64,000 nucleotides of DNA from Gambelia wislizenii (GCA_030847615.1 JAUMIR010000015.1:4109501-4173500); one strand, 5' to 3'. Counted from the first letter of the stretch, positions 32,467-43,923 are shown. A program made the numbers and translations. The notes: generated by a model from the letters alone, not told the origin.

Positions 32467-32864
32467 CAGTTGTCCCTTCATATTTGTTGGGGTTTGGTTC
32501 CAGGACCCCCCGTGGATATCAAAATCCATGAATACTCAAGTCCCATTCTATGCAATGGCATAGCAAAATAGTGTCCCTTATATAAGATGGCAAAATCAGG
32601 GTTTGCTTTTGGGATTATTTTTTTTTTTAAGAATACAGTTGTCCCTTCATATTCATTGGGGGTCGATTCCAGGACCACCGTGGATACCAAAATCTGTGAA
32701 TATTCAAGTCCCATGATATGCAATGACAAAGCAAAATGGTGCCCCTTCTATAAGATGGCAAAATCAAGGTTTACTCTTTGGATTATTATTTTTTAAAGAA
32801 TATTTTCAAGCCATGAATACTTAAATCCATGGATACCAAATCTGTGGATACGGAGGGACAACTG
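32467..32864. mobile_element. Two MER2-like Tigger MITEs, one inserted in the other
   Basis: Starts cagttgtcccttcatatttg. A second left end, cagttgtcccttcatattca, appears near 32637. A single right end, ggatacggagggacaactg, closes the unit, so the first copy lacks its own right end. TA flanks both outer ends. Confidence 0.82.
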
Positions 32865-32956
32865 TAACTCCTTTTAGGATCCAGAGCATCTCTGTCCCTT
32901 TGCAAAGCCACAAGCCTCCTTCTCAGGAAGAGTGAAACAGGTAATTCTTCTGTATA

Positions 32957-33176
32957 CATTTGCCCGCCCCCCTGTATCCACGGATTCTGCATCCACGGAT
33001 CCAACCATCCACCACTTGATAATATTCAAAATTTTAAAAATTCCAAAAAGCACACCGTGATTTTGCCATTTTACTATGCCATTGTATATAATGGGACTTC
33101 AGCATCCCTGGATTTTGGTATCCACGGGAGGGAGTGTCTTGGAACCAAACCCTAGTGGATACCAAGGGCCCACCGT
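32957..33176. mobile_element. Diverged MER2-like Tigger MITE
   Basis: Left end cctgtatccacggattctgc and right end gataccaagggcccaccg. The left side is closer to the mammalian MER2 style (catccacggatccaaccatc) than other copies here. Confidence 0.7.
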
Positions 33177-33367
33177 ACACATTTTGCATAAATTAATGCA
33201 ACTGTTAATTTTTTTGTTGACCACTTTTGCAAATCTTTAAAATGGGAGTGGTAAAAGACTGCCTTAAAAAAATGTTTTCTTAGGTGAAATGTGGAGCTGT
33301 GCTTTTCCCATGCCTTCTATGTGGGCTTAGTTTTAATCACAAAAACCACTTAGGGTAAAATCTTGAG

Positions 33368-33440
33368 CCTGCCTACATAGAAATGCAACACAATTCACAG
33401 GGTCTTACTCCCAGGTAAACCTATGTAGGATTGCAACCTT
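33368..33440. repeat. Dispersed actcccaggtaaacctatgt repeat
   Basis: Matches a common sauropsid repeat built on acttactcccaggtaagt. Related pieces occur at 37555-37620, 41525-41600 and 41768-41825. Confidence 0.5.
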
Positions 33441-34112
33441 AATGCTTTCAACCAATAAGCCTCTTGGATGCCTTTTAATTCAATTTTAATTCACATGCTT
33501 TTCAAGATAAATATTTTCACAACATAAAAAAACCACACCCAGATACAGTAGAAAAATAATAAGATTTCCATATGTGCTTTGAGAAATTAATCACACTGGT
33601 CCTGAAATATAACAGGAATCAGGCCCTCTCTGAGCATCCTGAAGAGGGAAGATTATTTGGGGAACAGAGAAACTTCTCTCCATTATATTCTGCTAATTTG
33701 ATATTGGTGGGGAAATGCAATTATATATTCCCAAACTGATATCTTTTCTACACATATTACAAGGAATCAAGGGGTCCTCCTCACTACTGCTCCCATCTAA
33801 CTGGGTCTTCCTGAGAATCAGATAAACTGATTTTCCACCAGATTTCTTGGGGATCGTGTCTGCTTCCTTTGCTGCTTTTAGAGGGGTAAACTGAGGACTA
33901 GAAACATGAGAGGGCTCTATACTGTTAAAAAGAAGGGTACTGTTTTGGAAAAGCAAAATGCTTTTACATTTTACCCACTTTAACCCTTCTTTTTTTAAAA
34001 AAATGATTTAAAGACTATTTATGTATAATATGTATATATTTGAGCTTTCAGGTAATAATGTGTGTAATGTAATTTTGTTGAGTGAATAAAAATATATTTT
34101 AAAAAATAAAAA
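33441..34112. other. No gene; AT-rich, possible LINE tail at the right
   Basis: 34010-34112 ends in ataaaaatatattttaaaaa and may be an L1-like 3' end. The rest has no recognised feature. Confidence 0.35.
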
Positions 34113-34770
34113 AATGGGTTTAAGCCATGGGTGGGTGTGAATCACGTGACCCTCCAGATCTTGTTGACTGCAACACCCCTCATCCTTCACCCTTGGCTGT
34201 TTTGACCAGGGCTGCTGGAAATTACAACCCAAAATTTGCAGTTGCCCTGAGACCTGACGGGAACACAGTGGCCAGGGGGTGTATTCATAATTCCTTGGTT
34301 TGAATCTTGCCTTAGACAAACAGGTAGCTATAAAGCCAAATCTAGTCTTAAGACATGCATTTGCCAAATGGGCTGAGTGTGGGGTAATACTGGCCTACCT
34401 CCAAAGGTTGTTGTACAGTTGACTCAATGAATAACTATCCCATCCTAAATTAACTTCATGGTGGCTTCTTGGAGCTCACACCCACATTTCAAAAGCACTT
34501 TTATTTCATGCTAAGCAGCTATGGGTACACAATAAATTTGTAATATTTTGTTGCAAGTCTTGCATTGGGCCAGTTTTTTTAAAAAAATCAAGAAAACAGT
34601 GCTGCCTTTTGCTAAGAAACCAGGGCATTTTGCAGTCTCTCTTCCGTTGCATTCATCTCCTCCAACAGTCAATTTGTAAGCACCTTGGGTGCAGAGACCT
34701 AAAGAAAGATAGTCTTGGGTTGGGAATAGAGAATCACCCCACCTCTGACCATTATGCAGTTTAATTTCAT

Positions 34771-34825
34771 GGCAGGGGGTTGGACTGGATGGCCTTTGGG
34801 GTCTCTTCCAACTCTATGATTCATC
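34771..34825 (+). mobile_element. CR1 LINE 3' tail
   Basis: ggcagggggttggactggat, then tctcttccaactctatgat. Confidence 0.8.
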
Positions 34826-35494
34826 TAGAAACCTCCAATGCCAGAAGATGGTTTCCAAAAAAAGAAAAAAAAGAAACACATACACAACAGTTGCTTGGTG
34901 TCAGCAACAGCATACCAAACATTTTTTAAAAAAACCCAGCCTCTGATATTATATTATGAAACTGGAGTGAAGTAAGAGCAAAAAAACCCAACGAATTCCT
35001 AAACCTTGTGGACTGGAAACTTCAGAGCTGTGGACTTTGGAGTCATAAAAATAATTATAATTAAACCTAGGGCAGGGGAAGATATGGTCCTCTAAAGAAT
35101 ATCAGCCACATTCAGTTGGGGGAGTGGGTGGAAGCTAATTTAGGCAAGCTTCCAATTAAAAAAAATCTATTTATTTTTTGCAGAAATCTTATGGGGAACC
35201 CCCCCCCCCACACACACACACAATTTTTTCCCATAGGGACGGAAAAGGCGAGGCTTATTTTTTTTTAAGGGAGCTGTCCTACAGTTTGGGTGCTGAAAGA
35301 ACTGGGATTTTGGAAACTAGTTGCAACTACCCGTCTCTAGAAATCGCTCTGCTTTTTAAACCAGTTTGCTGGGAGGGCCTGTGTGCAAATGTATTTATTT
35401 TTTTTAAAAAATAAAAACTTTGGATAACCTGGGGGGTCTCCCCGGTTTTTAATTAATAACTATTATTGTTAGTAGTAGTAGTAGTAGTAGTAGT
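34826..35494. other. No gene recognised
   Basis: AT-rich, with short C, CA and T runs near 35200-35260. Nothing else supportable. Confidence 0.4.
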
Positions 35495-35691
35495 ATGTGT
35501 TGTGCAATACCTGACGCTGTGCTTTCAGAAGAAAAGATCCCCCCTCCCAAACAATTGCATTTAAATAATAATAATAAAGTAATAATAATAATAATTAATA
35601 TAATATAATTGTTATTATTATTAAAATGCAATTGTTTGGGAGGGGGAGATCTTTTCTTCTGAAAGCACAGCGTCAGGTATTGCAAACACAT
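35495..35691. repeat. Near-perfect inverted repeat (hairpin), about 60-bp core arms
   Basis: Left arm 35505-35563 (caatacctgacgctgtgctt ... caattgcattt) and right arm 35624-35682 (aatgcaattgtttgggaggg ... agcgtcaggtattg) are reverse complements with essentially one difference, in the C run. The loop is AT-rich and itself partly self-complementary (taataataat against ttattattatta). It could be a MITE, a fold-back element or a hairpin RNA source. Confidence 0.9.
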
Positions 35692-35699
35692 CACTGCAA

Positions 35700-36330
35700 A
35701 GATATAAAATCAACAGTTTTCCAGAATTTTTCGTCCCAGTTTCGACATTACATTTATTATCTTATGCATCACAATTATTGGCCTGTGTACACATTTAAGT
35801 CCCTTGTGGATTAGCCTCAGCCTCAGCCTTTTCTCCTAAAATTTAAATTTTGCATTTTAACATTTTTTTTAATGACCCTATTTGGAGAGGGGGGAAAAAC
35901 CCCACACGCACACGAGCAATCCCTTTTAAAAAGTTTTCTTGCAAAAATGCAAATAAAATCTCTTCCTTGCATGGGAGAAACTGACCCATTCCCTTCTTAT
36001 CTGTTATGACAGAGGGAATAAAACATAAATAGATTACCAAAAGGAGGGGAAAAATTGAATTTAGGTGCTGGGATTTTTCTCCTTGCTGGCGTTGTGAGTG
36101 CAGGCTTGTGAATATGTGTGTGTGTGTTGCGACCCGGGTTGTCTGTTGCAAGTGGATGCAAAGTTTAGCATAACCTGGACAAGAAAAAGAATTATTCTCT
36201 GTAATAGTTCATATTCCAATTTAACCTAATTATGAAACGCCAGGGGCTTTGGAAACTTCAATGCTCTCCTAGGCAATCCGAGGAGGCTCCCTTCATAATT
36301 CTTTAAATTCACTCGTCACATCAATTTGGA
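35700..36330. other. Unique-looking DNA
   Basis: No repeat recognised. 36180-36310 contains complex sequence with homeodomain-type cores (aacctaattatgaaac) and may be regulatory. Not testable here. Confidence 0.3.
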
Positions 36331-36331
36331 T

Positions 36332-36354
36332 ATATATATATATATATATATATA
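36332..36354. repeat. (TA)n microsatellite
   Basis: About eleven TA units. Confidence 0.95.
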
Positions 36355-36359
36355 TTTCC

Positions 36360-36508
36360 TAACCTCCCTTGGATAGAGTTTAAAACACCATTGGGTTGAT
36401 TAATTGTCTTTTATTGATCAAGCTCCTATTTGGCAGAGGCACTCGGCCTAGCACTGTGTAGATTTCAAGACATTTCCCAACCCTTAAAAGACAAAGAATA
36501 ATCTTGGA

Positions 36509-36544
<36 letters not shown>

Positions 36545-37300
36545 TTTCCTTTTCTCCCGCCTACTCCTTTCTGTCGACTGGAAAAACCGTGCAAAAAAAA
36601 AATCAAAATAAATAGGCAGCCTCCATCGTTCACCATAAGGAAATGAAGACGCCTTTAATGCAATAGAAAGTCCTTTTAACAGCATGGAAATTGCATTATA
36701 GAAATTTAATCTTTCTCCTTTCTTTGGGAGGGAGAGAAGGAAAGGAACAACCAGCTGATAATGAAATGCCAGCCAAACAAATGGTCCAAAACACCCCCAA
36801 CAAACTTGCTCTCCATTTCTTTACAGCAGGGAAGGCTAAGAAGAGGGGGAAATATACTATATTATTTATTATTGGGATGATTATTTAATCTGGAGATCCA
36901 GGGCTGCCTTTCCTCTCCCTTCACCAGGGTTATAGGGAGAGGTGTTCTCTTGCTTTATTAAACAAGGTGGATTTTTCAAGGAGGGCACTCGGTTGGGTTT
37001 TATTGGCCTGGGTGAAATATTTAATATCCAATATTCAAATGCCTTGCTGTTTAATATTTCCACCTCCTCTGACACCCCACCCCCTGTCCTTGGAATGCAA
37101 GATTTCCCCCACCAATCCAAAACCAGAGAGTCTTTTTTTCTTTCCCTTAAATAAAATGAAATCAAAATGCAGCCACTCAGCTCACTTAAAAACGCACAAA
37201 CACGATCAGAACCCACTTAACTTGTTTTGGAAACCACAAACCCACAGGGCTAGCAGTTCCCATTCACTAGAGTATGTGTGTGTGTTTTTAAAAATCATTT
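36360..37300. other. No gene recognised; GT repeat at 36514-36540
   Basis: Unique-looking sequence. A 101-codon minus-strand frame and others crossing it show no domain and include dinucleotide repeat text. Confidence 0.4.
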
Positions 37301-37375
37301 TTTTAAAAAATTAAAAATTATATTAAAATATAAAAAATATTATGCTATATTATATTATTATTATATTATATATTA

Positions 37376-37414
<39 letters not shown>

Positions 37415-37480
37415 TATTTTTAATTTTTTAAAAAAATTAAACTTAATTTTTAAGATATATATATATATATATGTATATAT
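37300..37480. repeat. AT-rich low complexity with two (AT)n runs
   Basis: (AT)n at about 37381-37411 and 37456-37480 within A/T-only sequence. Confidence 0.9.
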
Positions 37481-37759
37481 CAAATGAAGAAAGTCTTGCG
37501 GGTGTGAGAGATAGGAAGGGCGCATCTCGTTCCCTCCTGCTTCAAAGTACATTTTTGGCAGCGATCCTGTGCATAGGTTTCTTTTGAACTCATCGGGGCT
37601 TACTTCCGAGGAGACCCATCCACCTTGCCCCCATCTTTAGTTCTCGAAAACCCAGTTCTTTGCAAACTCCTTTGGAGCGGTGAGTGGATGGGGGAAAGGA
37701 TGGGTTTTTTCCCAAAGAAATCTGCTCCAAACAAAGATTAAGGAAAGGTCACTTGGCTC

Positions 37760-37762
<3 letters not shown>

Positions 37763-37796
<34 letters not shown>

Positions 37797-37797
37797 G
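37763..37797. repeat. (GT)n(AT)n microsatellite
   Basis: About ten GT units followed by AT units. Confidence 0.9.
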
Positions 37798-37964
37798 CTC
37801 TCTCTTTTCTATGCTTCCAGATAAAAAGAGATTATTAATTCACAAAGCACCGGAGGTGGAAATTATAAGGCGGTTTTCCCTGCCTCTTTTTTTTTTTCCC
37901 CGAAGAGGAAATATTAATATATATATGCAAACGGTTGCAATTTTTCCCCTCCCTCCTAAATGAT

Positions 37965-38458
37965 CTTTTTTAGGAGAGATGCAGCTTTTTAAGGAGAAAT
38001 GCAGCTCTTTTTTTAGGAGAAATGCAGCTTTTTAAAAGGAGAAATGCAGCTTTTTAAGGAGAAATGCAGCTCTTTTTAGGAGAAATGTAGCTTTTTTAAG
38101 AGAAACGCAGTTCTTTTTTAGGAGAAATGTAGCTCTTTTTTGAGAAATGCAGCTTTTTCGGGAGAAATGCAGCTCTTTTTTAAGGAGAGATGCAGCTTTT
38201 TTAGGAGAAATGCAGCTTTTTTAAAGGAGAGGTGCAGCTTTTTGGATAAATGCAGCTCTATTTTAAGGAGAAATGCAGCTTTTAAAAGAGAAATGCAGCT
38301 TTTTTAAAAGGAGAAATGCAGCTTTTTTAGGAGAAATGCAGCTTTTTTAAAAGGAGAGATGCAGCTTTTTAAGGAGAAATGCAGCTCTCTCTTTTTTTTA
38401 GGAGAAATGCACTTCTTTTTAAAGGAGAAATGCAGCTTTTTTTAAGGAGAAATGCATC
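37965..38458. repeat. Minisatellite, 20-26-bp unit ggagaaatgcagctttttta
   Basis: About 21-22 head-to-tail units. The aggagaaatgcagct core is well kept, while the T/A run after it varies in length, which gives the unit-length spread. Some units have single changes (gagatgcagc, gaaatgtagc). Confidence 0.95.
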
Positions 38459-38960
38459 TCTGCGAAAGCTGCTTTGCTGGAGCTTAGATTTGCTGTTTGC
38501 ACGCGAAGGCTTCCAAGGTTGTGCAAAGCCGGGTTGGACGATCCCCCCCCCGCCTCCTCGAGATCAAGCCCACCAGGACTGGAGGAGGGGGGATTTGGCT
38601 CAAGAGGGGACCCGATCCAAGCAGAGACTTCAACCCTTCTGCCCCTTTACCCGGGAGTAAAGTCCCTTGGAGCCCCTGCCTTCCTTGGGTGTAAAGCTTG
38701 CTCTGGCTCCGATCCTTCTCCATCCCCTGCCTTGGAGGGGGAAAAGACAGGACTGTTGGCAATTGGGCCACCACTGATTAAGAAATAATACTCTTCCTTT
38801 TAAATATATATATTTTTTAAAAGTAATCGATAGCATCTGTTTTTACTCAGCAATCCAAGGGCGAGGTCTGCATTTCCCTGTCTAGCCTCCAATACAGACT
38901 CGGGAAGAAACATTTCCACGGGGGGTGGTGTCCTGGGGGTTCAGGGGGGCTGGTGGTTTT
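38459..38960. other. GC-rich segment, no gene recognised
   Basis: Overlapping open frames on both strands reflect high GC. No domain or credible splice pattern seen. Confidence 0.4.
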
Positions 38961-39388
38961 TATAGAGTTGGAAGAGACCCCCAAGGGCCATCTAGTCCAA
39001 CCCCATTCTGCCATGCAAGAATACGCACTCAAAGCACTCTCTGAGAGATGGCCATTCAGCCTCTGTTGAAAAACCTCCAAAGGAGGAGACTCCACCACAC
39101 TCCCATAGAATCATAGACTCATAGAATTGGAAGAGACACCCAAGGGCCATCTAGTCCAACCCCATTCTGCCATGCAGGAACACACAATCAAAGCATTCCC
39201 GACAGATGGCCACCCAGCCTCTGTGGTTTAAAAACCTCCAAAAAAGGAGACTCCACCGCACTCCCACAGAATCCTAGAGTTGGAAGAGACCCCCCCAAGG
39301 GCCATCCAGTCCAACCCCATTCTGCCATGCAGGAATATACACTCAAAGCCACTCCCGACAGATGGCCATCCCAGCCTCTGTTTTTAAG
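38961..39388 (-). mobile_element. Three successive truncated CR1 3' ends
   Basis: Three reverse-oriented CR1 ends in a row (38961-39103, 39104-39266, 39267-39388). Each begins with an atagaatcctagagttgg-like tail and breaks off after the aaacctccaaagaaggag block. Repeated insertion into one site or a local duplication are both possible. Confidence 0.88.
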
Positions 39389-39389
39389 C

Positions 39390-39660
39390 AGCTGCTAAGC
39401 AAGTCGCATTTCGCGCTGCAGAAGTTACTTTTCCGCCCTGGTTTGTCCGAATGGGCGCGTTGGAGGGAAAGGGCGGGGATGGAAGAAACCCTCTTTCGCA
39501 CCCAGCCCACCCGCCGGGGAAAGGGGCCAGAAAGCCGGAGGGGCCCCCCGCAAATGGGAAGACAGAGGGGGGTCCGAAGTGAACCGACTCGGCCTGGAAA
39601 GGGGGCCAGAAGCCGAGCCCCAGCCTCGTAGAAACGCCGGGAGGGAGGGAAGGAGGGCTG
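39390..39660. other. GC- and CpG-rich segment
   Basis: Rich in CG (ttcgcgctgcag, gggcgcgttgg, cacccgccgggg, aacgccgggaggg), unlike its flanks. It could be a small CpG island or promoter, but no transcript structure is evident. Confidence 0.35.
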
Positions 39661-39670
39661 GGCAGGCGGA

Positions 39671-40341
39671 GGTAGATCAGATCGATCAGAGCGATAGGTT
39701 AGGTAGGAGAAATGATAGACAGATAGATAGATAGATAAGGTCGATAAGTCAGTAGATCGATTAAATCGGAGATAGGATAGATCGATTAGATAGGAGACAG
39801 GATAGGTAAAATAGGAGATAGGATAGATAAATAAGCTAGATTAGATAGATAGATAGATGAGGGAGGGAAGGAGATACGTAGATAGATAGACAGACCGACC
39901 GACAGATAGGAGATAGATAGATAGATAGGAGATAACATAGGAGACAGTATAGATAAATTAGATAGGAGATAGGATAGATAAATAAGATAGATAGAAAGAT
40001 AGATTAGATAGATAAGGGAGAGTAGTAGATAGATAGATGGGAGAGAGCTAGATAGGAGATAGGATAGATTGATTAGATAGATAGATAGATAGATAGGAGA
40101 TAAGATAGGAGACAGGATAGATAAATTAGTTAGGGGAGAGAGAGATAGGAGATAGGATAGACAGATAAGATAGCTCGATTAGATATAGAAGATAGAACAG
40201 ATAGATTAGATAGGAGACAGACAGACAGATAGATGAAAGACAGGATAGATAGATAGATAGATAGGAGGGAGATAGATTGGATAGATAGGAGATATAATAG
40301 ATAGATAGAAGATTAGATAGATAGATAGATGATAGATAGAT
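39671..40341. repeat. Long (GATA)n-type array
   Basis: About 670 bases of GATA units broken by gataggagataggatag variants. Similar GATA arrays (Bkm-type) are known to accumulate on reptile sex chromosomes, but autosomal arrays also occur. Confidence 0.95.
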
Positions 40342-40404
40342 GATAGATAGAGTGTGCAGCCTATCAAGTAATATATCATCTATAGGCTAGACACTCTATC
40401 TATC
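40342..40404. repeat. Hairpin at the end of the GATA array
   Basis: Left arm 40342-40364 (gatagatagagtgtgcagcc ...) and right arm 40382-40404 (ataggctagacactctatc ...) pair over 23 bases with two mismatches. The loop is 17 bases. The repeat thus flips from GATA to TATC across the hairpin. Confidence 0.85.
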
Positions 40405-41110
40405 TACCCATGAACGCCTGGAAGACGGTTAGATCGGGGAAATTTCCACCCGCAGGGAGCTCCGCCGGTTGTTCTCTGAAACTCGCCTTTCCTCTGCTTT
40501 TCTTTGATGGAGAGAGAGAGAGAGAGAGAGAGAGAAAGATTTTTAGGAGGTGCGGGAAAGAGAGGCGGGCAGCGCTTCTGGATCCCTCCCTCTCGCCCCG
40601 GCAGGCAGAAACCCAACAGGTCGCCTTCCTCTTCAGCTCCCTGCTGGCCTGTTGAATGCCTGCCTGTCAAGAACGTCGCAGAAACCATATTCCTTTTATT
40701 TTTTAAAGCTGATTCCAAATATTCCCTTTATAGAAACGAACCCCAAAGGCTCTCGGTCTTATTTATTTGAAGAAGAAATAAACCAGATTTCTTATTCATG
40801 TACTGTATTTATTTTTCCAAGGTGTCACCGCCTTACAAAGAGGGGCTATGTGTGTTGGTTGGCAAAAATCTTATTTAAATCCGAATTGTTTCGCTTTTTT
40901 TGGTTCCTTTTTCCTTCTATTTTTTTATGTTATTTATTTTTGGGGAGTGAGGTTTTAAACTTTCTCTTAGATTCACGGCATCATTAGAGACACGATTAGC
41001 TGTCGATATTTCCCCGGCGCCCCTTCACCAGCTTGTCTTTTCTCTCCCAAGGAAGGAGCTGGTCTCTGCCCCGCAGAGGTTACAATCTCAAATTCAGAGA
41101 AAGAGGGGGA
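40405..41110. other. No gene; (GA)n microsatellite at 40509-40536
   Basis: A 145-codon plus-strand frame (40550-40987) and a 104-codon minus-strand frame show no domain. Confidence 0.4.
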
Positions 41111-41111
41111 G

Positions 41112-41328
41112 AAGGGCTGGTTTAAGGAATTGTTTTTTTGGGGGGGCTTGCAGTTCTTTATTTTGGGGCCCCCATGTGTTTATCTCAGGTCAATGTAACC
41201 TAACCTAACCTATTCACAGTCCAGGATATTCAGATTATTACTAATAATGTTTTTGCAGGAGGAGGGTTAGGATGGGTCCCCCCATAATGTTGCCCCCCAG
41301 GTGTTGCAGGGCCCTTCAACTGACCCTA
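41112..41328 (+). mobile_element. hAT MITE, cagggccagtttaagg family (copy 5)
   Basis: Begins aagggctggtttaagg; right end degraded (cttcaactgacccta). A perfect 8-bp target duplication, agggggag, lies at 41104-41111 and 41329-41336. Internal blocks match copies 2-4. Confidence 0.88.
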
Positions 41329-42140
41329 AGGGGGAGATTGGAGAGGGGGAAAATAGATTATTTAATTTTAAATTTTATTTATTTAAAAAAAATATTTAAT
41401 TTTTTAAAATTTTATTTAAATAGAAAAAGGTAGCAAAAATAGAAATCTGCATGGAAGATGGGTGTGATGAAAACCTGCTCTCCTCTCTGCCTTCGCAGAG
41501 GAGCAACTCTGAGCAATTTTCCTGACAAGGGGCCCGATTCTAATGGTGAAAGCTTTACTCAGAAGTAAGTCCCATAGTGCCCGGTGTGTGTGTGCTTACT
41601 CTCTATGTAAGTGCATGCACAAAACCCACAACCTGTAGGCCTTCCAGGAAGGGGGTCTATCCTTTTCTCAGAAGGAAATAATGAGGATGATTAATGTTAC
41701 CCCTGTACTTTGCCACTATATATCCCAACAGGAAAGGGATTTGCAAAGCAGCTGGGGGGGGATCCTGAGTGCACTTACTCCGAGGTAAAGACAGAGGCTG
41801 CTTCGGAGTAGACCTGCTTAAGGGGGCCAGGGAACTGGGCACCGGGTTCAAATCCACACAGGGAACCCACTGGCCCCTGGGAAGAAAGGAGGGGGAGCCT
41901 TCCCTTCCAAAATAGGTCTCTGCCCCGCTGCTCTACACAACTGGGTGAGAGAAACCTCCATTAGGGACACGCTTTGAAATTAATAAATGCATTTAAGAAC
42001 ACGAGAGGGAGAGAAAAAAGCTGCGTTGCTCCCCAGTGTCACCAATTCATCTCAACAATTGAATTTTCTACTGTGTTCATTGCAAATATCGGATTAGAAA
42101 GAGGAGGCAGAAAAATGGTATGCACCATAATCATTGTTGT
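41329..42140. other. No gene; fragments of the actcagaagtaagtccc repeat
   Basis: 41525-41600 and 41768-41825 hold pieces of a dispersed repeat (tttactcagaagtaagtccc; cttactccgaggtaaag). Nothing else supportable. Confidence 0.45.
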
Positions 42141-42935
42141 CACTACTACTAATATTACTAAAAGTACTAATGGTTACTAATATTCGTCTATGTGTATAAA
42201 AACTACTATTAATATTACTAAAAGCAGTACTGGTTCCTAATATTAGTTTATGTTTGGGTAGTATTACTAGTATAATAACTACTATTAATATTACTAAAAG
42301 TAGTACTGGTTACTAATATTAGTTTATGTTTGCATAGTATTGCTAGTATAATAACTATTATTAATACTACTAAAAGTAGTACTGGTTACTAATATTAGTT
42401 TATGTTTGGGTAGTATTACTAGTATAATAACTACTATTAATATTACTAAAAGTAGTACTGGTTACTAATATTTGTTTATGTTTGGGTAGTATTACTAGTA
42501 TAATAACTACTATTAATACTACTAAAAGTAGTACTGGTTACTATTATTAATTTATGTTTAGGTAGTATTACTAGTATAATAGCTGCTATTAATATTACCA
42601 AAAGTAGTACTGGTTACTAATATTAGTTTATGTTTGGGTAGTATTACTAGTATAATAACTACTATTAATATTACTAAAAGTAGTACTGGTTACTAATATT
42701 AGTTTATGTTTGCATAGTATTGCTAGTATAATAACTATTATTAATACTACTAAAAGTAGTACTGGTTACTATTATTAATTTATGTTTAGGTAGTATTACT
42801 AGTATAATAGCTGCTATTAATTTTACCAAAAGTAGTACTGGTTACTAATATTAGTTTATGTTTGGGTAGTATTACTAGTATAATAATTAATATTACTAAA
42901 AGTAGTACTGGTTGCTAATATTAGTTTATTGCTAG
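42141..42935. repeat. 76-bp tandem array, about 10 units
   Basis: Unit begins tttatgtttgggtagtatta and ends gtactggttactaatattag. Variants include a gcatagtattgctag type (units at about 42321 and 42700) and a tttaggtagtattactag type with agctgctatt (about 42550 and 42780). Composed mostly of tact/attact words. Confidence 0.95.
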
Positions 42936-43636
42936 TGTTCTATATCACTGTTATTACAAGTATTAATGTTAGTCTATTCTAATGCTAACCAATGGCACAA
43001 ATAATAGTCATATTACTTGCTAGTGTTATTAATATATTTTGGACATTACTGTCATTACTATTATTAACATTGCTGTGTCGTATGGTTGGGCCATGGAGGT
43101 ATGTTGTAATTTACAAAAAAATCCCTATCCTGAGCAACAAAAGAAGCAGACAAGCTCTCTGCCCCGAGGAGCTTCCAGTCATGAAAAAAAGCGGTAGAGG
43201 CAACAGGAAAGGAGGGGTGAGACTATGTAGTCGTGTTCGTGTGCACAGAATTACTCTGACCAATTGTAGTTACATTTTAAGATTTGTCCATTCCTGACTC
43301 CTTGAAACATGAGGGTTTTTTCAGTTCCAGAATTTTAATTAGAATAAAATCCAAGTCTGGATGAATTGCCCTGGCTGCTATTTCTTGCCTGGGTTTCCTT
43401 TGGGAGCTGAACCACGTCTGAAAGAAAACCCCACCCCGTGAAACTTACAAAAGTTACTCCTTCTTTCCCTGTCATCAGACAGACTAAAAAACCACCTACT
43501 CCTCTTTTAAAAGAAAAAAGCCCTCTGAAAAAAGGGAAAAAAACTAGTAAAGGCAACACAACCTATTTGCTGCTTTCTCCCACAACCTTTGCTCCAATAG
43601 CACAACACCCTTGTAAGGTAGACCCGCAATTATTAT
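42936..43636. other. No gene recognised
   Basis: Nothing supportable. Confidence 0.4.
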
Positions 43637-43923
43637 GCTTCATAGTGTGGTGGAGTCTCCTTTGGGGGTTTTAAAACAGAGGCTGGATAGTTATCTGTCA
43701 GGAGTGTTTTGATTGGATATTCCTGCAGGGTAGGGGGTTGGACTAGATGGCCCTTGGGGGTCCCTTCCAACTCCATGATTCTATGAACTCTCCATGGTGC
43801 TGAAATTGTGTAGGAACTAGAAGCTATCTGGCCGTCTGTGCTTTGATGGTGTCTCCCTACATGGCAGAATGGGGTTGGACTAGATGGCCCTTGGGGGTCC
43901 CTTCCAACTCTATGATTCTATGA
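43637..43923 (+). mobile_element. Two CR1 LINE 3' ends
   Basis: 43637-43787 and 43828-43923, both ending ctccatgattctatga-like tails. The second forms the outer end of the inverted duplication. Confidence 0.85.

Noticed and set aside
38379..38788. Open frames starting in the ggagaaatgcagc array
   Set aside because: The first part is translated minisatellite (repeated LFLRRNA-like text) and the rest is GC-rich without a domain.
39671..40341. CRISPR-like regular repeats
   Set aside because: GATA microsatellite without unique spacers, in a vertebrate genome. The other tandem arrays (37965, 42141, 47412) also lack spacers.
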